From positions 1 to 34,132 of the forward strand of contig MVZN01000028.1 in NCBI GenBank assembly GCA_002069125.1: a stretch of DNA of 34,132 nucleotides, read 5' to 3'. The DNA is from Spirochaetes bacterium ADurb.BinA120 (GTDB lineage Bacteria > Spirochaetota > UBA4802 > UBA5368). The position numbers and the translations under genes were made by a program. Numbering within the stretch: the stretch's first letter is position 1; each line of letters opens with the position of its first letter. Positions 25,209 through 33,605 of this stretch are shown here, piece after piece. A model generated the notes under the pieces. It saw nothing but the letters and a program-made list of their open reading frames with translations. It was not told the DNA's origin and made no database searches.

Positions 25209-25790
25209 TCATAGGGAAAGCTTCAGGCCGACATTTACCGAATGGTTCCGGAAAAACTCCCTGTCGTTATTGTCATATTTACTGTTTAAAAACATGTACT
25301 CCGTGAAAAGCCAGAGCGGCCCGGTGAGCGCGAACGCCAGTCCGGCCCCCGCCGTGCTTGTCGAAAACAGCCGGCCCTTCGTTCGGCGCTGGCCGGCGTC
25401 CGGCTTTAAAATATAATGATCGTAGAATGAAAAGCCCCCTTTCCCATAGACGGCCAGGCCCGTATCCGGAATCGAGATCTGGAGCGCGAGTGAAAACCCG
25501 GTCGTTCTTCTGATAACGTCCATATCGCCTCCGTCCTTGCGCGTGTCGATAGTCGAAGAGTTGTGAAACAGCCCCGCTCCTATCTGGACCGGATACAGGG
25601 AGGCGGTCAGGTGGGCATGCCCGCCGAACTGGAGCCCTTTCGCCCTGTCGGTTTCGCGCTCCGGATAGTGTACGATATGGCTGCCTCGGGCGCAACCCCC
25701 ATAACCCGCTATCTCGACGATGGCGTGCGCCCCGGCCGGAATGAGCGAGCCAAACAGCACCATGATAATGATGATCCTGATTCCCTTCAT
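25209..25790 (-). CDS. Small outer-membrane beta-barrel protein
   Basis: 193 aa. Signal peptide at the N-terminus (MKGIRIIIIMVLFGSLIPAG, cleavage probably after AHA). The mature part is an alternating pattern of aromatic/hydrophobic and polar strands with Gly turns (LQFGGHAHLTASLYPVQIGAG, LAVYGKGGFSFYDHYIL, STAGAGLAFALTGPLWLF), consistent with an eight-stranded OmpA/OmpW-like barrel. It ends in HSVNVGLKLSL, near the usual terminal signature although the last residue is Leu, not Phe. GGAGG lies five bases before the ATG. It follows the 139-aa unknown gene by 44 bases and precedes the adenylate cyclase. Function unknown. Confidence 0.75.
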   Translation of the reverse strand: MKGIRIIIIMVLFGSLIPAGAHAIVEIAGYGGCARGSHIVHYPERETDRAKGLQFGGHAHLTASLYPVQIGAGLFHNSSTIDTRKDGGDMDVIRRTTGFSLALQISIPDTGLAVYGKGGFSFYDHYILKPDAGQRRTKGRLFSTSTAGAGLAFALTGPLWLFTEYMFLNSKYDNNDREFFRNHSVNVGLKLSL

Positions 25791-25834
25791 CGATACCTCC
25801 GGTTTAATCGGTTTAACCCGCGCCCGCCCGGGCG

Positions 25835-26254
25835 CTATTTCCCGAGCATGTATCGCAATTCTCCAAGCACCACTTCGAGAACCTCCTCCCGCTCGATCCT
25901 CTGCGCCGTCGACAGGAGCTCCAGGCTGTCACAGGGGGCGGTCCGGGTCATTGCGCGCGTCATGTAATGGAGGCGGTTGATCTTGCTGTGCAGCCATCCG
26001 GTCAGACCGGCCGGATCCTCATCGACCGTCACCCGTACGCGTTCCGGATCGTCACAATCGGCGATTGCCTTTAAGGCCTCCACGATAAAACGATAGCGGT
26101 GATCGTCCGGCATATAGTCGCCGTGGGCAAGGCGGACGATTCGCTTGAGCTCCGGGGGCGACCCGTCCAGCGGCCGCCAGGCAAGCCCGTATTCCGTCGC
26201 GCGAAGTTCGAAGAAGCCAAGGTAATCCCTGGCGGCCTGATGTAAGGTTCTCAT
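25835..26254 (-). CDS. Unrecognised 139-aa protein
   Basis: I do not recognise this protein. It has no signal peptide or membrane segment; it is highly charged and mainly helical. Residues ~78-139 contain DEDPAGLTGWLHSKI, then RLHYMTRAMTR, and end REEVLEVVLGELRYMLGK; the arrangement recalls small plasmid/phage-type hypothetical proteins but I cannot name a family. Codon use looks like its neighbours. ACGGAA nine bases upstream of the ATG is a weak ribosome site. It precedes the barrel protein gene by 44 bases on the same strand, so the two may be co-transcribed. Confidence 0.6.
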   Translation of the reverse strand: MRTLHQAARDYLGFFELRATEYGLAWRPLDGSPPELKRIVRLAHGDYMPDDHRYRFIVEALKAIADCDDPERVRVTVDEDPAGLTGWLHSKINRLHYMTRAMTRTAPCDSLELLSTAQRIEREEVLEVVLGELRYMLGK

Positions 26255-26583
26255 GCGCTAATTTCCGTATCTTTTCGATCGCGGCCGGCACTTTTTCCGG
26301 CAACCCAAATGTATCAAGCGCCGTCGGCCGGCGCAAGTATAAAAGCGGCTCTGTACGACAATCGCTTCGAGGATTTGGCCGGCGAAAACCCATCCGCTAA
26401 TCCTCGTCGCGCGGCATGGGCCGGCCTGAGGATGTCCAGGCGTGCGGCATTGGGATATGGATGACTGAAGTCGGGCCTTCTTTTTTGGGAAATGAATGGA
26501 CCATCCGGATTGGATGGCAAATTTGACACCCGGACCGGATTATTTTTCATTGCATCCATTTCCCGCACTCGATCTTAGCCAAT
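26255..26583. other. Divergent intergenic region before the penicillin-acylase-family gene
   Basis: About 330 bases without a convincing gene; open frames here are short and arginine/proline-rich. It contains CCATCC-ggatt-GGATGG at 26501-26517 and a perfect TTGACA at 26523-26528, but no convincing -10 at the right distance. It is upstream of two diverging genes, so it should hold both promoters. Confidence 0.4.
26501..26517. promoter_or_regulatory. Candidate operator CCATCC-N5-GGATGG
   Basis: Perfect 6-base inverted arms with a 5-base centre, ending 5 bases before a TTGACA hexamer (26523-26528) and 126 bases before the acylase start codon. Position suits an operator, but short arms can occur by chance. 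Confidence 0.35.
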
Positions 26584-26643
26584 ATGCTCTTGACGTCGCC
26601 CTCCTCCACAGGTATGATAGCCCATAAACCCGCGGTCAACACA

Positions 26644-29157
26644 ATGAAATCGAAAATAAAAGCCCGGACCATTCATGCGGCACTCGCCGCGAGCGCGCTC
26701 GCTCTCATCACCGCCTGCGCAACACTGTACGGCGTCTATTTCAAGACGCCCGACATATCCAGTGGCTCCATCTCCCTGGAGGGGGCGCGTGGCGAGATAG
26801 TCATACGGCGCGACTCTCTGGGGGTTCCTTTCATAGAGGCCGGCGATGAGGATGACCTCTTCTTCGGCGCGGGATTCGCCGCGGCGACCGACCGTATGTG
26901 GCAGATGGAGGTGATGAGGGCGGCGGGCCGCGGACGGCTAAGCGAATTCATAGGGCCCGAATCGCTCCCGCTCGACCGCTTCCTGCGCGCGCTTGGCATT
27001 GGCGACGCCGTCCGGGGGGCTATTCCCGCGCTCGATGCGCGCTCCAAGCGGATACTCGAACGCTATTCTATGGGCGTTAACGCCTTCATGCGCACTCAAA
27101 AACTTCCGGCCGAATTCTCCCTGACGGGCCATTCCCCCGGCCCCTGGACGCCCGAGGACTCGCTCTATGTCTTTGCCATGCTGAACCTCGGGATCTCTTA
27201 CAACTTCTGCGAGGAGCTCAACTTCCTTCCACTTGCGCACCGCGTGGGGCCCGACAGGGCCGCCTGGCTCACCCCGGTATACCCCGACGAGGGCCTGCCC
27301 TTCGACGAGGCCGCAAAGCTCGCCGAACTGCCGCATCCCATACTCGATGCGAAACGGAGCTTTACGCGCTCCGGCGGGTCGCTCTTTGCGTCTCTTTTTC
27401 CCGGTCCGCCGCCCGCCTCGAACAACTGGGCCATCTCCGGACGGCGCACGGCAAGCGGACGAAGCATTGTGGCGAACGATACGCACCTGGTAATTTCCAT
27501 CCCCAATTCGTGGATGATGATGCACCTGCGCTGCCCCGGATATGACGTGGCCGGCGTGGCCGTACCGGGGATACCCATCGTTACGCTGGGCTTCAACGGA
27601 CATGTGGCCTGGGGGGCAACGATGGTGATGGCGGACAGCCAGGACATCTTTGTCGAAAAGACGCGGGAGGCGGGGAGCGGCCGTGAGTACCTGTACCGCG
27701 GCCGCTGGCTCCCGGTCGTCGAGCGAAGGGAACTCATCCATATAAAGGGTAAAAAACCGGTCGAGGTCGTCCTGGGCCGCACGCAACACGGAGTGCTGAT
27801 CGACCGGGCGCTGGCCGATCTCCCGTTCGAAAGGGAGTCGCCGATTCAACCGATGAGGCTCCATGAGGGCTACGCCCTGGCCCTTCGCTGGCCTATCGAG
27901 GACGGCGCCGAGACCTTTCGCGGCTTCGACCTCCTGGGACGCGCGCGGAGCGCCGCCCAGGCGCGAGAGGCCATGCGCCATATAAAGAGCACTTATCTCA
28001 ACATCGTATACGGCGACGCCGACACCATCGCCTGGCAGGTAACCGGCAAATATCCGGTACGGAAAAAGGGAGGCGGCCAGCTTCCCTCTCCGGGATGGAA
28101 CGGAGAGTACGACTGGACGGGCTGGCTGCCCTTCGAGCGGCACCCGTACGCCATTAACCCGGGGCGCGGATACGTCGCGACCGCCAACCATCGTACTGTG
28201 CCGCGCGGACATCCCGAGCGCCTGAGCGCCTCATGGTACGGCCCTGCGCGCGCCGCGCGTCTAACCGAACTACTCGAAGGAGAACGCGCGGCCACACGCG
28301 AGCATTCCCTCCGCATCCAGACTGACGTTTTCTCGCCGACCGCGCGCGCGCTCCAGGCCCTGCTTGTACCCGGAGGGCGGCTTGAGCAGGCGGTAGAAAG
28401 AGAGATAACCTCATGGAGCGACAGGCGCATGGCCGAGCGCGCCCGCGAGGCGCTCGTACTGCTCGATCCCTCCCGTTTCGACGCGGTGCTTTCCGCCGAT
28501 TCGGCGTCGGCGGCCGTCTATGGCCTGTTTTTGCACTGCTTCACTCGCAACACCTTTCTCGACGAGCTTGGGCCCGACGACGGCCCCGTCTGGCAGGCCT
28601 TTATCGACGCCAACATTAGCTCGTATTCCGCCATGGAGGACCATTTGCTCCACCGCGACGATTCGCCCTTCTTTGACGACTGCGCAAGCCCTCGAAAGGA
28701 GGACAAGGCCGCTATCGTCGCCCGGTCGCTCTCCGACGCCATTCTGCTTGCCGAGAAACGCCTGGGAAAAAACCGAAAGCGATGGCGATGGGGGGCTCTC
28801 CACACCTATGCCTGGCGCCACGACGCGGCCCGCAAGGCGCGCTTTCTTTCCCCGCTCCTCGACCGAGGTCCATTCCCGGCGCCCGGCGACACCTCCACCC
28901 TCAATGTGGCCGGAATGGCGCACGGGGAGGGCTTCGACGTACTCTGGATACCGGCCATGCGCATGGTGGTGGACTTCGGCCTCGACGAGCCCGCTATGCT
29001 CAACATGACCCCCGGGCAGTCGGGGGATCCTTCCAGCCCCCATTACGACGACATGATCGGCCATTTCCTGGGCGGGGAAAACCACCCTCTTCCATTCCGA
29101 AAGGATAACGTCGAGCGGCAGTACACGAGGGTGTTTGGCATCCGCCCCGCTCCATGA
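26644..29157 (+). CDS. Penicillin acylase-family Ntn hydrolase, lipoprotein
   Basis: 837 aa from ATG 26644, chosen because it begins a lipoprotein signal (MKSKIK, hydrophobic core, lipobox ITAC); the frame is open 20 codons upstream. The Pfam penicillin amidase layout is evident: alpha chain with LGVPFIEAGDEDDLFFGAGF and the DRMWQME helix; linker; then ASNNWAISG, where Ser259 would become the N-terminal nucleophile of the beta chain after autocleavage, followed by NDTHL and FNGHVAWG. Members hydrolyse amides such as penicillins, acyl-homoserine lactones and cyclic lipopeptides; the substrate here is unknown. The mature protein should be tethered to a membrane facing the periplasm. The stop is 4 bases from the stop of the converging CULT gene. 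Confidence 0.92.
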   Translation: MKSKIKARTIHAALAASALALITACATLYGVYFKTPDISSGSISLEGARGEIVIRRDSLGVPFIEAGDEDDLFFGAGFAAATDRMWQMEVMRAAGRGRLSEFIGPESLPLDRFLRALGIGDAVRGAIPALDARSKRILERYSMGVNAFMRTQKLPAEFSLTGHSPGPWTPEDSLYVFAMLNLGISYNFCEELNFLPLAHRVGPDRAAWLTPVYPDEGLPFDEAAKLAELPHPILDAKRSFTRSGGSLFASLFPGPPPASNNWAISGRRTASGRSIVANDTHLVISIPNSWMMMHLRCPGYDVAGVAVPGIPIVTLGFNGHVAWGATMVMADSQDIFVEKTREAGSGREYLYRGRWLPVVERRELIHIKGKKPVEVVLGRTQHGVLIDRALADLPFERESPIQPMRLHEGYALALRWPIEDGAETFRGFDLLGRARSAAQAREAMRHIKSTYLNIVYGDADTIAWQVTGKYPVRKKGGGQLPSPGWNGEYDWTGWLPFERHPYAINPGRGYVATANHRTVPRGHPERLSASWYGPARAARLTELLEGERAATREHSLRIQTDVFSPTARALQALLVPGGRLEQAVEREITSWSDRRMAERAREALVLLDPSRFDAVLSADSASAAVYGLFLHCFTRNTFLDELGPDDGPVWQAFIDANISSYSAMEDHLLHRDDSPFFDDCASPRKEDKAAIVARSLSDAILLAEKRLGKNRKRWRWGALHTYAWRHDAARKARFLSPLLDRGPFPAPGDTSTLNVAGMAHGEGFDVLWIPAMRMVVDFGLDEPAMLNMTPGQSGDPSSPHYDDMIGHFLGGENHPLPFRKDNVERQYTRVFGIRPAP

Positions 29158-29161
29158 GGGA

Positions 29162-29617
29162 TCAGAGGCCCTCGGCAAGATATTTCAGGATAAGGCCGAA
29201 AAAACCACCGGCCCCCGAATCGTAGCGCCATCCGAGCTGAACCGCACATCCCCCGCAATGGGCATAGCGCCACGAATAACCCCCGAACCAGGCATGTGCG
29301 CGGGTGGGATCGCCCGAGACAAAACATCCCTCAGCCCGCGAAAAACAGCATATACGAAAAAGGGCGCCTTCCGGATTGAAGAACTCGTGCACGCTCGAGC
29401 CGTTCATCTCTATTATATCGTGCGGAGAGGCGATTACGCGGCCGCAGAATACGCAGACGAAGCGGCGGTCCGGCGACTCCTCCGCGCCGGGTTTGCCGTC
29501 GCCTCGGCTTTCTGGAAGGGCCGCTTCCGCGCCGGACCTCTTCGCACGGACGGGCGCTAACGGACCTAAAGGCCTCTTATCGCATGCAGGTCCCGTATGA
29601 AGTCCGAATCCGGTCAT
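29162..29617 (-). CDS. Stand-alone CULT-domain (cereblon-type) zinc protein
   Basis: 151 aa. Residues ~50-150 match the CULT domain of cereblon's thalidomide-binding region and the Magnetospirillum homologue MsCI4: zinc ligands Cys55, Cys58, Cys121, Cys124 in CVFCG and CGGC; the tryptophan cage Trp110, Trp116, Trp130 (AWFGGYSW, LGWRY), equivalent to human Trp380/386/400; and FNPEG, FRICCFS, and FFGLI near the end. Residues 1-50 are a disordered Pro/Arg/Ala-rich leader. There is no Lon N-domain and no DDB1-binding part. GGGGAGG lies six bases before the ATG. Bacterial members bind uridine-like and thalidomide-like ligands in vitro; their natural role is unknown. It stands alone, tail-to-tail with the acylase gene. 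Confidence 0.9.
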   Translation of the reverse strand: MTGFGLHTGPACDKRPLGPLAPVRAKRSGAEAALPESRGDGKPGAEESPDRRFVCVFCGRVIASPHDIIEMNGSSVHEFFNPEGALFRICCFSRAEGCFVSGDPTRAHAWFGGYSWRYAHCGGCAVQLGWRYDSGAGGFFGLILKYLAEGL

Positions 29618-29675
29618 TCCGGGCCTCCCCTCGAGGGTGTCGATTTCATCGCGCGGGTAAACATGATATCACCAC

Positions 29676-29725
29676 AAAAACACGGGCCCGGGAACACTCG
29701 ATCCCCGGGCCCGGCGCTCTTTTTA
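29676..29725. terminator. Intrinsic terminator, usable in both directions
   Basis: CGGGCCCGGG (29683-29692) pairs exactly with CCCGGGCCCG (29704-29713) over an 11-base loop. On the minus strand the stem is followed within three bases by five T (29680-29676), suiting termination of the outer-membrane gene that ends at 29746. On the plus strand CTCTTTTT follows. Confidence 0.8.
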
Positions 29726-29745
29726 TGCCGCTATATGGCGTCTTC

Positions 29746-30639
29746 TCAATTCGTCTTCGGGGCCAAAAAATCGCTCGAGAACGAGAATCCCACCAGGAAG
29801 TAAGGCACCGCGCCCACCCTGTCCGGATGCTTGAAATACCATCCGAGTATCATGAGGAGCGAAGGCTTGTTAAAGCTGCCGTAATCGTCGGTGCTAAACG
29901 ACCACGCGAACAGAGGCCCTACGCGCATGTGCTCGAGGCCGTTGCCGGGCAGCACCGCCGAATAACGGACTCCGAGCGTAAGCCTTCCGTTCATGTAGAT
30001 CAGGTCGGTGTCGTTTCCCCATATCATCTTTTCGTACGGCACCAGCGTGTCGAGCGTGGCGTCATAAAAGTATTTGTCGTCGTCCTCGAGATCCAGTTTC
30101 CAGTACTCGAAGGCGAACTTTGAACGGGCCGCGATCCTGCCGACCTTCATCTGGACCATCGGCTCGGCAAACAGGTGATGGCCGCCGGTGGAGTAGGCGT
30201 CGTCCTCGGTGTCCTTTCGCGCGTCGTCCGAGAAGTTTGCCTTCGAATTCGGATAGGACTGCAGATATCCCATCGTTCCGAAATATTTGAGGTACTCATA
30301 CCCCAGGCGCAGATTGAATATCCCTATCGGCTGAAAATCGATAAGCGGTCCCACCTTGAGATACGCGGGATTTAGCTTGGTGGAAAGCCCCAGCGCAAAA
30401 AATGTGTCGCGGAAGAGCGGCGACGTGCTGTCCGCCAGCCTTCGGCTGTACATTAGGCGGTTCTGTGTCTCAAGCCCGAGCGGATTGTAGCGCGCGATGG
30501 TGAGCGAGGCCAGGTACAGCCTGTCCTTTGGCGGGACCTGGATTGCGGGGGCGGCCTCTTCCTGCGCCGCCACCGGGACCAGGCACAGGGCGACGAAGGC
30601 GAGCACGCACAACATGATGGCGAATTTTCTGAAACGCAT
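29746..30639 (-). CDS. Outer-membrane beta-barrel protein
   Basis: 297 aa from ATG 30639, chosen because GGAGG lies four bases upstream; the open frame extends 34 codons into the promoter region. Signal peptide MRFRKFAIMLCVLAFVAL, cleavage probably near VAAQ. The mature protein is rich in amphipathic strands with Tyr/Phe/Trp (FNLRLGYEYLKYFGTMGYLQ, SKFAFEYWKLDLEDDDKYF, HMRVGPLFAWSFSTDDYGSF, VPYFLVGFSFSSDF), consistent with a 10-14 strand barrel. It does not end in the canonical Phe; the last residues are LAPKTN. No recognised family. It has its own promoter-like region and a strong terminator, so it is probably monocistronic. Confidence 0.75.
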   Translation of the reverse strand: MRFRKFAIMLCVLAFVALCLVPVAAQEEAAPAIQVPPKDRLYLASLTIARYNPLGLETQNRLMYSRRLADSTSPLFRDTFFALGLSTKLNPAYLKVGPLIDFQPIGIFNLRLGYEYLKYFGTMGYLQSYPNSKANFSDDARKDTEDDAYSTGGHHLFAEPMVQMKVGRIAARSKFAFEYWKLDLEDDDKYFYDATLDTLVPYEKMIWGNDTDLIYMNGRLTLGVRYSAVLPGNGLEHMRVGPLFAWSFSTDDYGSFNKPSLLMILGWYFKHPDRVGAVPYFLVGFSFSSDFLAPKTN

Positions 30640-30719
30640 GGCACCTCCATTTTTGTAAGTGTCGATGCGCAATCGGAAAAAGCGCCGCTTCGTTCCGCAC
30701 GGCGCGGAAACGAATGCGG

Positions 30720-30754
30720 GGATCGGTCCGATCCGCACCACGCCTATTATTATA
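30720..30754 (-). promoter_or_regulatory. Promoter and palindrome upstream of the outer-membrane protein gene
   Basis: On the minus strand a perfect TATAAT (30754-30749) would start transcription near 30741. Immediately downstream GGATCGG-T-CCGATCC (30720-30734) is a perfect 7-base palindrome covering the early transcribed region. No convincing -35 is seen at 17 bases. It could be an operator that blocks initiation. The leader would be about 100 bases. Confidence 0.5.
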
Positions 30755-30860
30755 AAAGCTCACTCCAATATGCTTTTTATATTACAGACGCGGAGGGAAT
30801 ACAATCACTTTTTGGGCCTCGCCATTAAATTAAACAGGCCTCAGCCGCCGGTGTCACGAT

Positions 30861-32348
30861 TTAATCCCCGGACGGCCGGGAAATGTCGTAACACTCGGAC
30901 GCTCCGTCTCTCTCGAAACGGCCAAGTATTTCGGCGCTCACCCTCTCCACCTCGTCCACCCGCGTAAGGATAAAGAGCACGTCCCCGGGAAGTATCACCG
31001 TGGAACCCCGGGGGGCTATTATCTCCTCACCGCGGTTTATCATGGTGATCGTCGTCCCTTTCGGCAGGTCAAGCGTGGATATGCGCGCTTCGCCCGCACA
31101 ATATTCCACGTCGACCGCCAGCTCCACAAGCTCGAGGTCGGTGTCGTGGATGGTCACGAGCTCCATGGCCTGGCTGGGCTTCGGCCTTAAGCGCCCGATC
31201 AGCCCGAGAAGACCGGCGAGCCTGCCGATCGTCGTTCCCTGCACAATTACGGACAGCACGACCGCGAAAAAAACCGTATTGAAAATCTGGTGTCCGTTGT
31301 CTATCCCGGCGGCCACGGGATAAGTCCCAAGCACTATCGGGACCGCGCCGCGTATTCCGCTCCAGCTCAGGAAAGCCCTCTCCCGCCAGTTAAATTTCTG
31401 GAACATGGTGCACACCAATACGGCGGCCGGACGCCCGATAAAGGTGATTACCAGAAATACGGCAACCCCCGGCACCAGTATCTGGATAAATTCTCCGGGA
31501 AAAACCAGAAGTCCCAGCAGGACGAAAAGAGCGACATTGGCGATGTTCGATAACGCGCCCACGAAAGTCGAAACTCCGGTTTTATAGGGGAATTTGCCGT
31601 TACCCATCACGAATCCGGCGAAGAAGGCGGATAGCATCCCGCTCGCGCCGAGCAGGTCCGCGGCCCCGAAGCCAAGGAGGATGACGCCTATGGTCAGTAT
31701 GTAAAAATATCCCCTATCGACATATTTGATCCGCTCGAACAGCAAGCATCCTATCCTGCCGACGATCAATCCGATCCCTATTCCGCCCAGCAGAAGCCAC
31801 GCGAAAGTCATCGCGGTTTTCAGGGGCCCGCCGGCTCCGGCCACAAAGAGGTGAACGATAAATGTCGTGGCTATGATGGCCATGGGGTCGTTGGCCGCGG
31901 ACTCTATCTCGGTTATGGACGCTATGCGCTGTTTTATGGGGCGGGTCCGAAGAATCGAGAATATGGCCGCGGCGTCCGTGGAGGATATTATGGCGCCCAT
32001 CAAGATAGCATTGAGCGGCTCCCAGCCCAGCAGCAGATGAAAGGCGGCGGCGGACACGAAGGCCGTAATCAGCACTCCAAGCGTGGCGAGCGAAAGGGAG
32101 GGGACAACTACCGGTCTTAGGTCCTCGCGCCTGGTCCCGTAGCCCCCGGCGAAGAGTATGAAGATCAGAGCGAAATTGGCCAGCTTCTGGGTTATTAGGG
32201 CGTCGTCGAAGTAGACCAGGCCGGTCACGTCGCTTCCGAAAACGATCCCCATTCCCAGGGCTATTATGATGAGCGGCATGTTCCATTGTCTGAACAGGGC
32301 CGCCATCAGGACAACGGCTATAAGGATGATGGCTGCGATAAAATACAT
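30861..32348 (-). CDS. CPA1 cation/proton antiporter (NhaP2/CvrA-like) with TrkA-C domain
   Basis: 495 aa from ATG 32348 (GAGGA about ten bases upstream; an in-frame TTG at 32357 is too close to it). About 12 membrane helices occupy residues 1-~385, with CPA1 motifs SSTDAAAIFSIL and ESAANDPMAI, whose Asn-Asp pair is the transport site, and WSGIRGAVPIVLG. Residues ~400-485 form a cytoplasmic TrkA-C (RCK-C) domain (LDLPKGTTITMINRGEE to GDVLFILTRVDEVE), usually a nucleotide or ligand sensor. This layout is that of NhaP2/CvrA potassium or sodium/proton antiporters, acting in ion and pH homeostasis. It ends 222 bases before the outer-membrane gene; no operon partner is evident. Confidence 0.92.
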   Translation of the reverse strand: MYFIAAIILIAVVLMAALFRQWNMPLIIIALGMGIVFGSDVTGLVYFDDALITQKLANFALIFILFAGGYGTRREDLRPVVVPSLSLATLGVLITAFVSAAAFHLLLGWEPLNAILMGAIISSTDAAAIFSILRTRPIKQRIASITEIESAANDPMAIIATTFIVHLFVAGAGGPLKTAMTFAWLLLGGIGIGLIVGRIGCLLFERIKYVDRGYFYILTIGVILLGFGAADLLGASGMLSAFFAGFVMGNGKFPYKTGVSTFVGALSNIANVALFVLLGLLVFPGEFIQILVPGVAVFLVITFIGRPAAVLVCTMFQKFNWRERAFLSWSGIRGAVPIVLGTYPVAAGIDNGHQIFNTVFFAVVLSVIVQGTTIGRLAGLLGLIGRLRPKPSQAMELVTIHDTDLELVELAVDVEYCAGEARISTLDLPKGTTITMINRGEEIIAPRGSTVILPGDVLFILTRVDEVERVSAEILGRFERDGASECYDISRPSGD

Positions 32349-32597
32349 TGGGCGCAATTCCTCGGGCTTTATGACTCAAATATACGACTCGCCCCGAGCT
32401 CGGCGCAATCCATTTTCATATTTCTCACTCACAATCCGGCCACCCGCCACAGCTCAAGAGCGTCTCTCCGGTGGACGTTATTAAATTAGTGTTGTTGCCA
32501 AACTCGGAATGATCGAAGTTTCCCCCCGCCGCAGGTGGAGGGAAAAGGGCTCTCCCGGTCAGTTATGCAACAAGTCTATTGAGGGATGCGGGCCTAA

Positions 32598-32624
32598 AGA
32601 GGGCGGCCTTTTCGGCCGCCCTCT
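32598..32624 (-). terminator. Rho-independent terminator of the dienoyl-CoA isomerase gene
   Basis: AGAGGGCGGCC (32598-32608) pairs exactly with GGCCGCCCTCT (32614-32624), 5-base loop, 22 bases beyond the stop codon on the minus strand. The following T-run is short (TTTAGG), so termination may be incomplete. Confidence 0.7.
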
Positions 32625-32646
32625 TCACTTCATCCTGTGCCCCGGC

Positions 32647-33468
32647 CTACTTCCCGGTGAACCTGGGCTTTCGTTTCTCCGAAAAGGCCGTAAAGGCCTC
32701 GAAGAGATCGTCGGAGGGAACGATGTTAGCGCTCATCGAGGCGACGTATTTGAGGCCGTCGTCGACAGTCTTACCGATACCGTAGTTCAGCACGACCTTG
32801 GACGCCTGTACCGCGAGCGGAGAGTTCCCCGCTATCTCGAGCGCCATGGCCTCGGCCTCCTTCATGAGCGTCGCCTGGTCCTTGTACACCTCGTTGACCA
32901 GAAGGATCTCTTTCGCGCGCTTAGCGGTGATATTGTTGGCCCGGTAGGCGAGCTCGCGCGCGTAACCCTGGCCCACGATATGCGGAATGCGCTGGAGAAC
33001 GCCGACATCCGCCACAAAGCCGACCGCGGCCTCGCGGAGCGAAAAGACCGCGTCTTCGGAGCAGAGCCTGATGTCGCAGGCCGTTATCATGTCGAGCCCC
33101 GCCCCTATGCAGATGCCGTGCACCGCGGCAATGACGGGTTTGCGGCAGCGCTCTATGCAGGTCATGGTCTCCTGGAGTTGGTAGATTTTCGGGATGAACT
33201 TCCATTTGGTTCCGCCCTTCTGGTTCTGGTCGGCGATTTCGGAAACGAACCCGCTCATCTCGACGAGGTCGATGCCGGCGCAAAAGCCAGGCCCCTTTGC
33301 GGCGAGGACGATCGCGCGGATGTCCGGGTCGTTGTCCAGGTCGGCGAACACCGCGGGGCTTTCGAGCCATGCGGGCGGATTCATGGCGTTCTTTTTCTCC
33401 GGCCGGTTGAGGTACACCCAGGCCAGCGGCGGCTTCTTTTCGACGAGATAGTACTTGTATTCACTCAT
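32647..33468 (-). CDS. Delta(3,5)-delta(2,4)-dienoyl-CoA isomerase-like crotonase
   Basis: 273 aa from ATG 33468, preceded by AGGGGG five bases upstream; the frame extends 12 codons more. The crotonase oxyanion-hole segments are GFCAGIDL and HGICIGAG. Asp126 (GAGLDMITACDIR), Glu146 (SLREAAVG) and Asp154 (VADVGVLQRIP) match the three catalytic acids of mammalian ECH1 (Asp176, Glu196, Asp204) with identical spacing of 20 and 8 residues. This identifies the enzyme as a 3,5-2,4-dienoyl-CoA isomerase for odd-position double bonds in beta-oxidation, and works with a 2,4-dienoyl-CoA reductase such as the FadH-like enzyme of this window. Cytoplasmic. The C-terminus PRFTGK is typical of the family. 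A terminator follows. Confidence 0.92.
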   Translation of the reverse strand: MSEYKYYLVEKKPPLAWVYLNRPEKKNAMNPPAWLESPAVFADLDNDPDIRAIVLAAKGPGFCAGIDLVEMSGFVSEIADQNQKGGTKWKFIPKIYQLQETMTCIERCRKPVIAAVHGICIGAGLDMITACDIRLCSEDAVFSLREAAVGFVADVGVLQRIPHIVGQGYARELAYRANNITAKRAKEILLVNEVYKDQATLMKEAEAMALEIAGNSPLAVQASKVVLNYGIGKTVDDGLKYVASMSANIVPSDDLFEAFTAFSEKRKPRFTGK

Positions 33469-33605
33469 GGCGACCCCCTGCTGATATGTTTTGATGGCCG
33501 CCAAAGCCTACAGGCTCATTCCGGGAAGTCAAGGGATTATCGGCTTTGAGCGGAATGGAATTTGCAAGCCGCTCAGTCAAGCCGGTCGTACCGGAGCCGC
33601 CCGTC

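Noticed and set aside
26938-28212. 424-residue minus-strand frame inside the penicillin-acylase gene
   Set aside because: Shadow of a clear Ntn-hydrolase gene; the translation has no family features.
33547-33575. TGAGCGG/CCGCTCA inverted repeat after the ABC-F fragment as a terminator
   Set aside because: The 15-base loop, short arms and absence of a T-run make it unconvincing.
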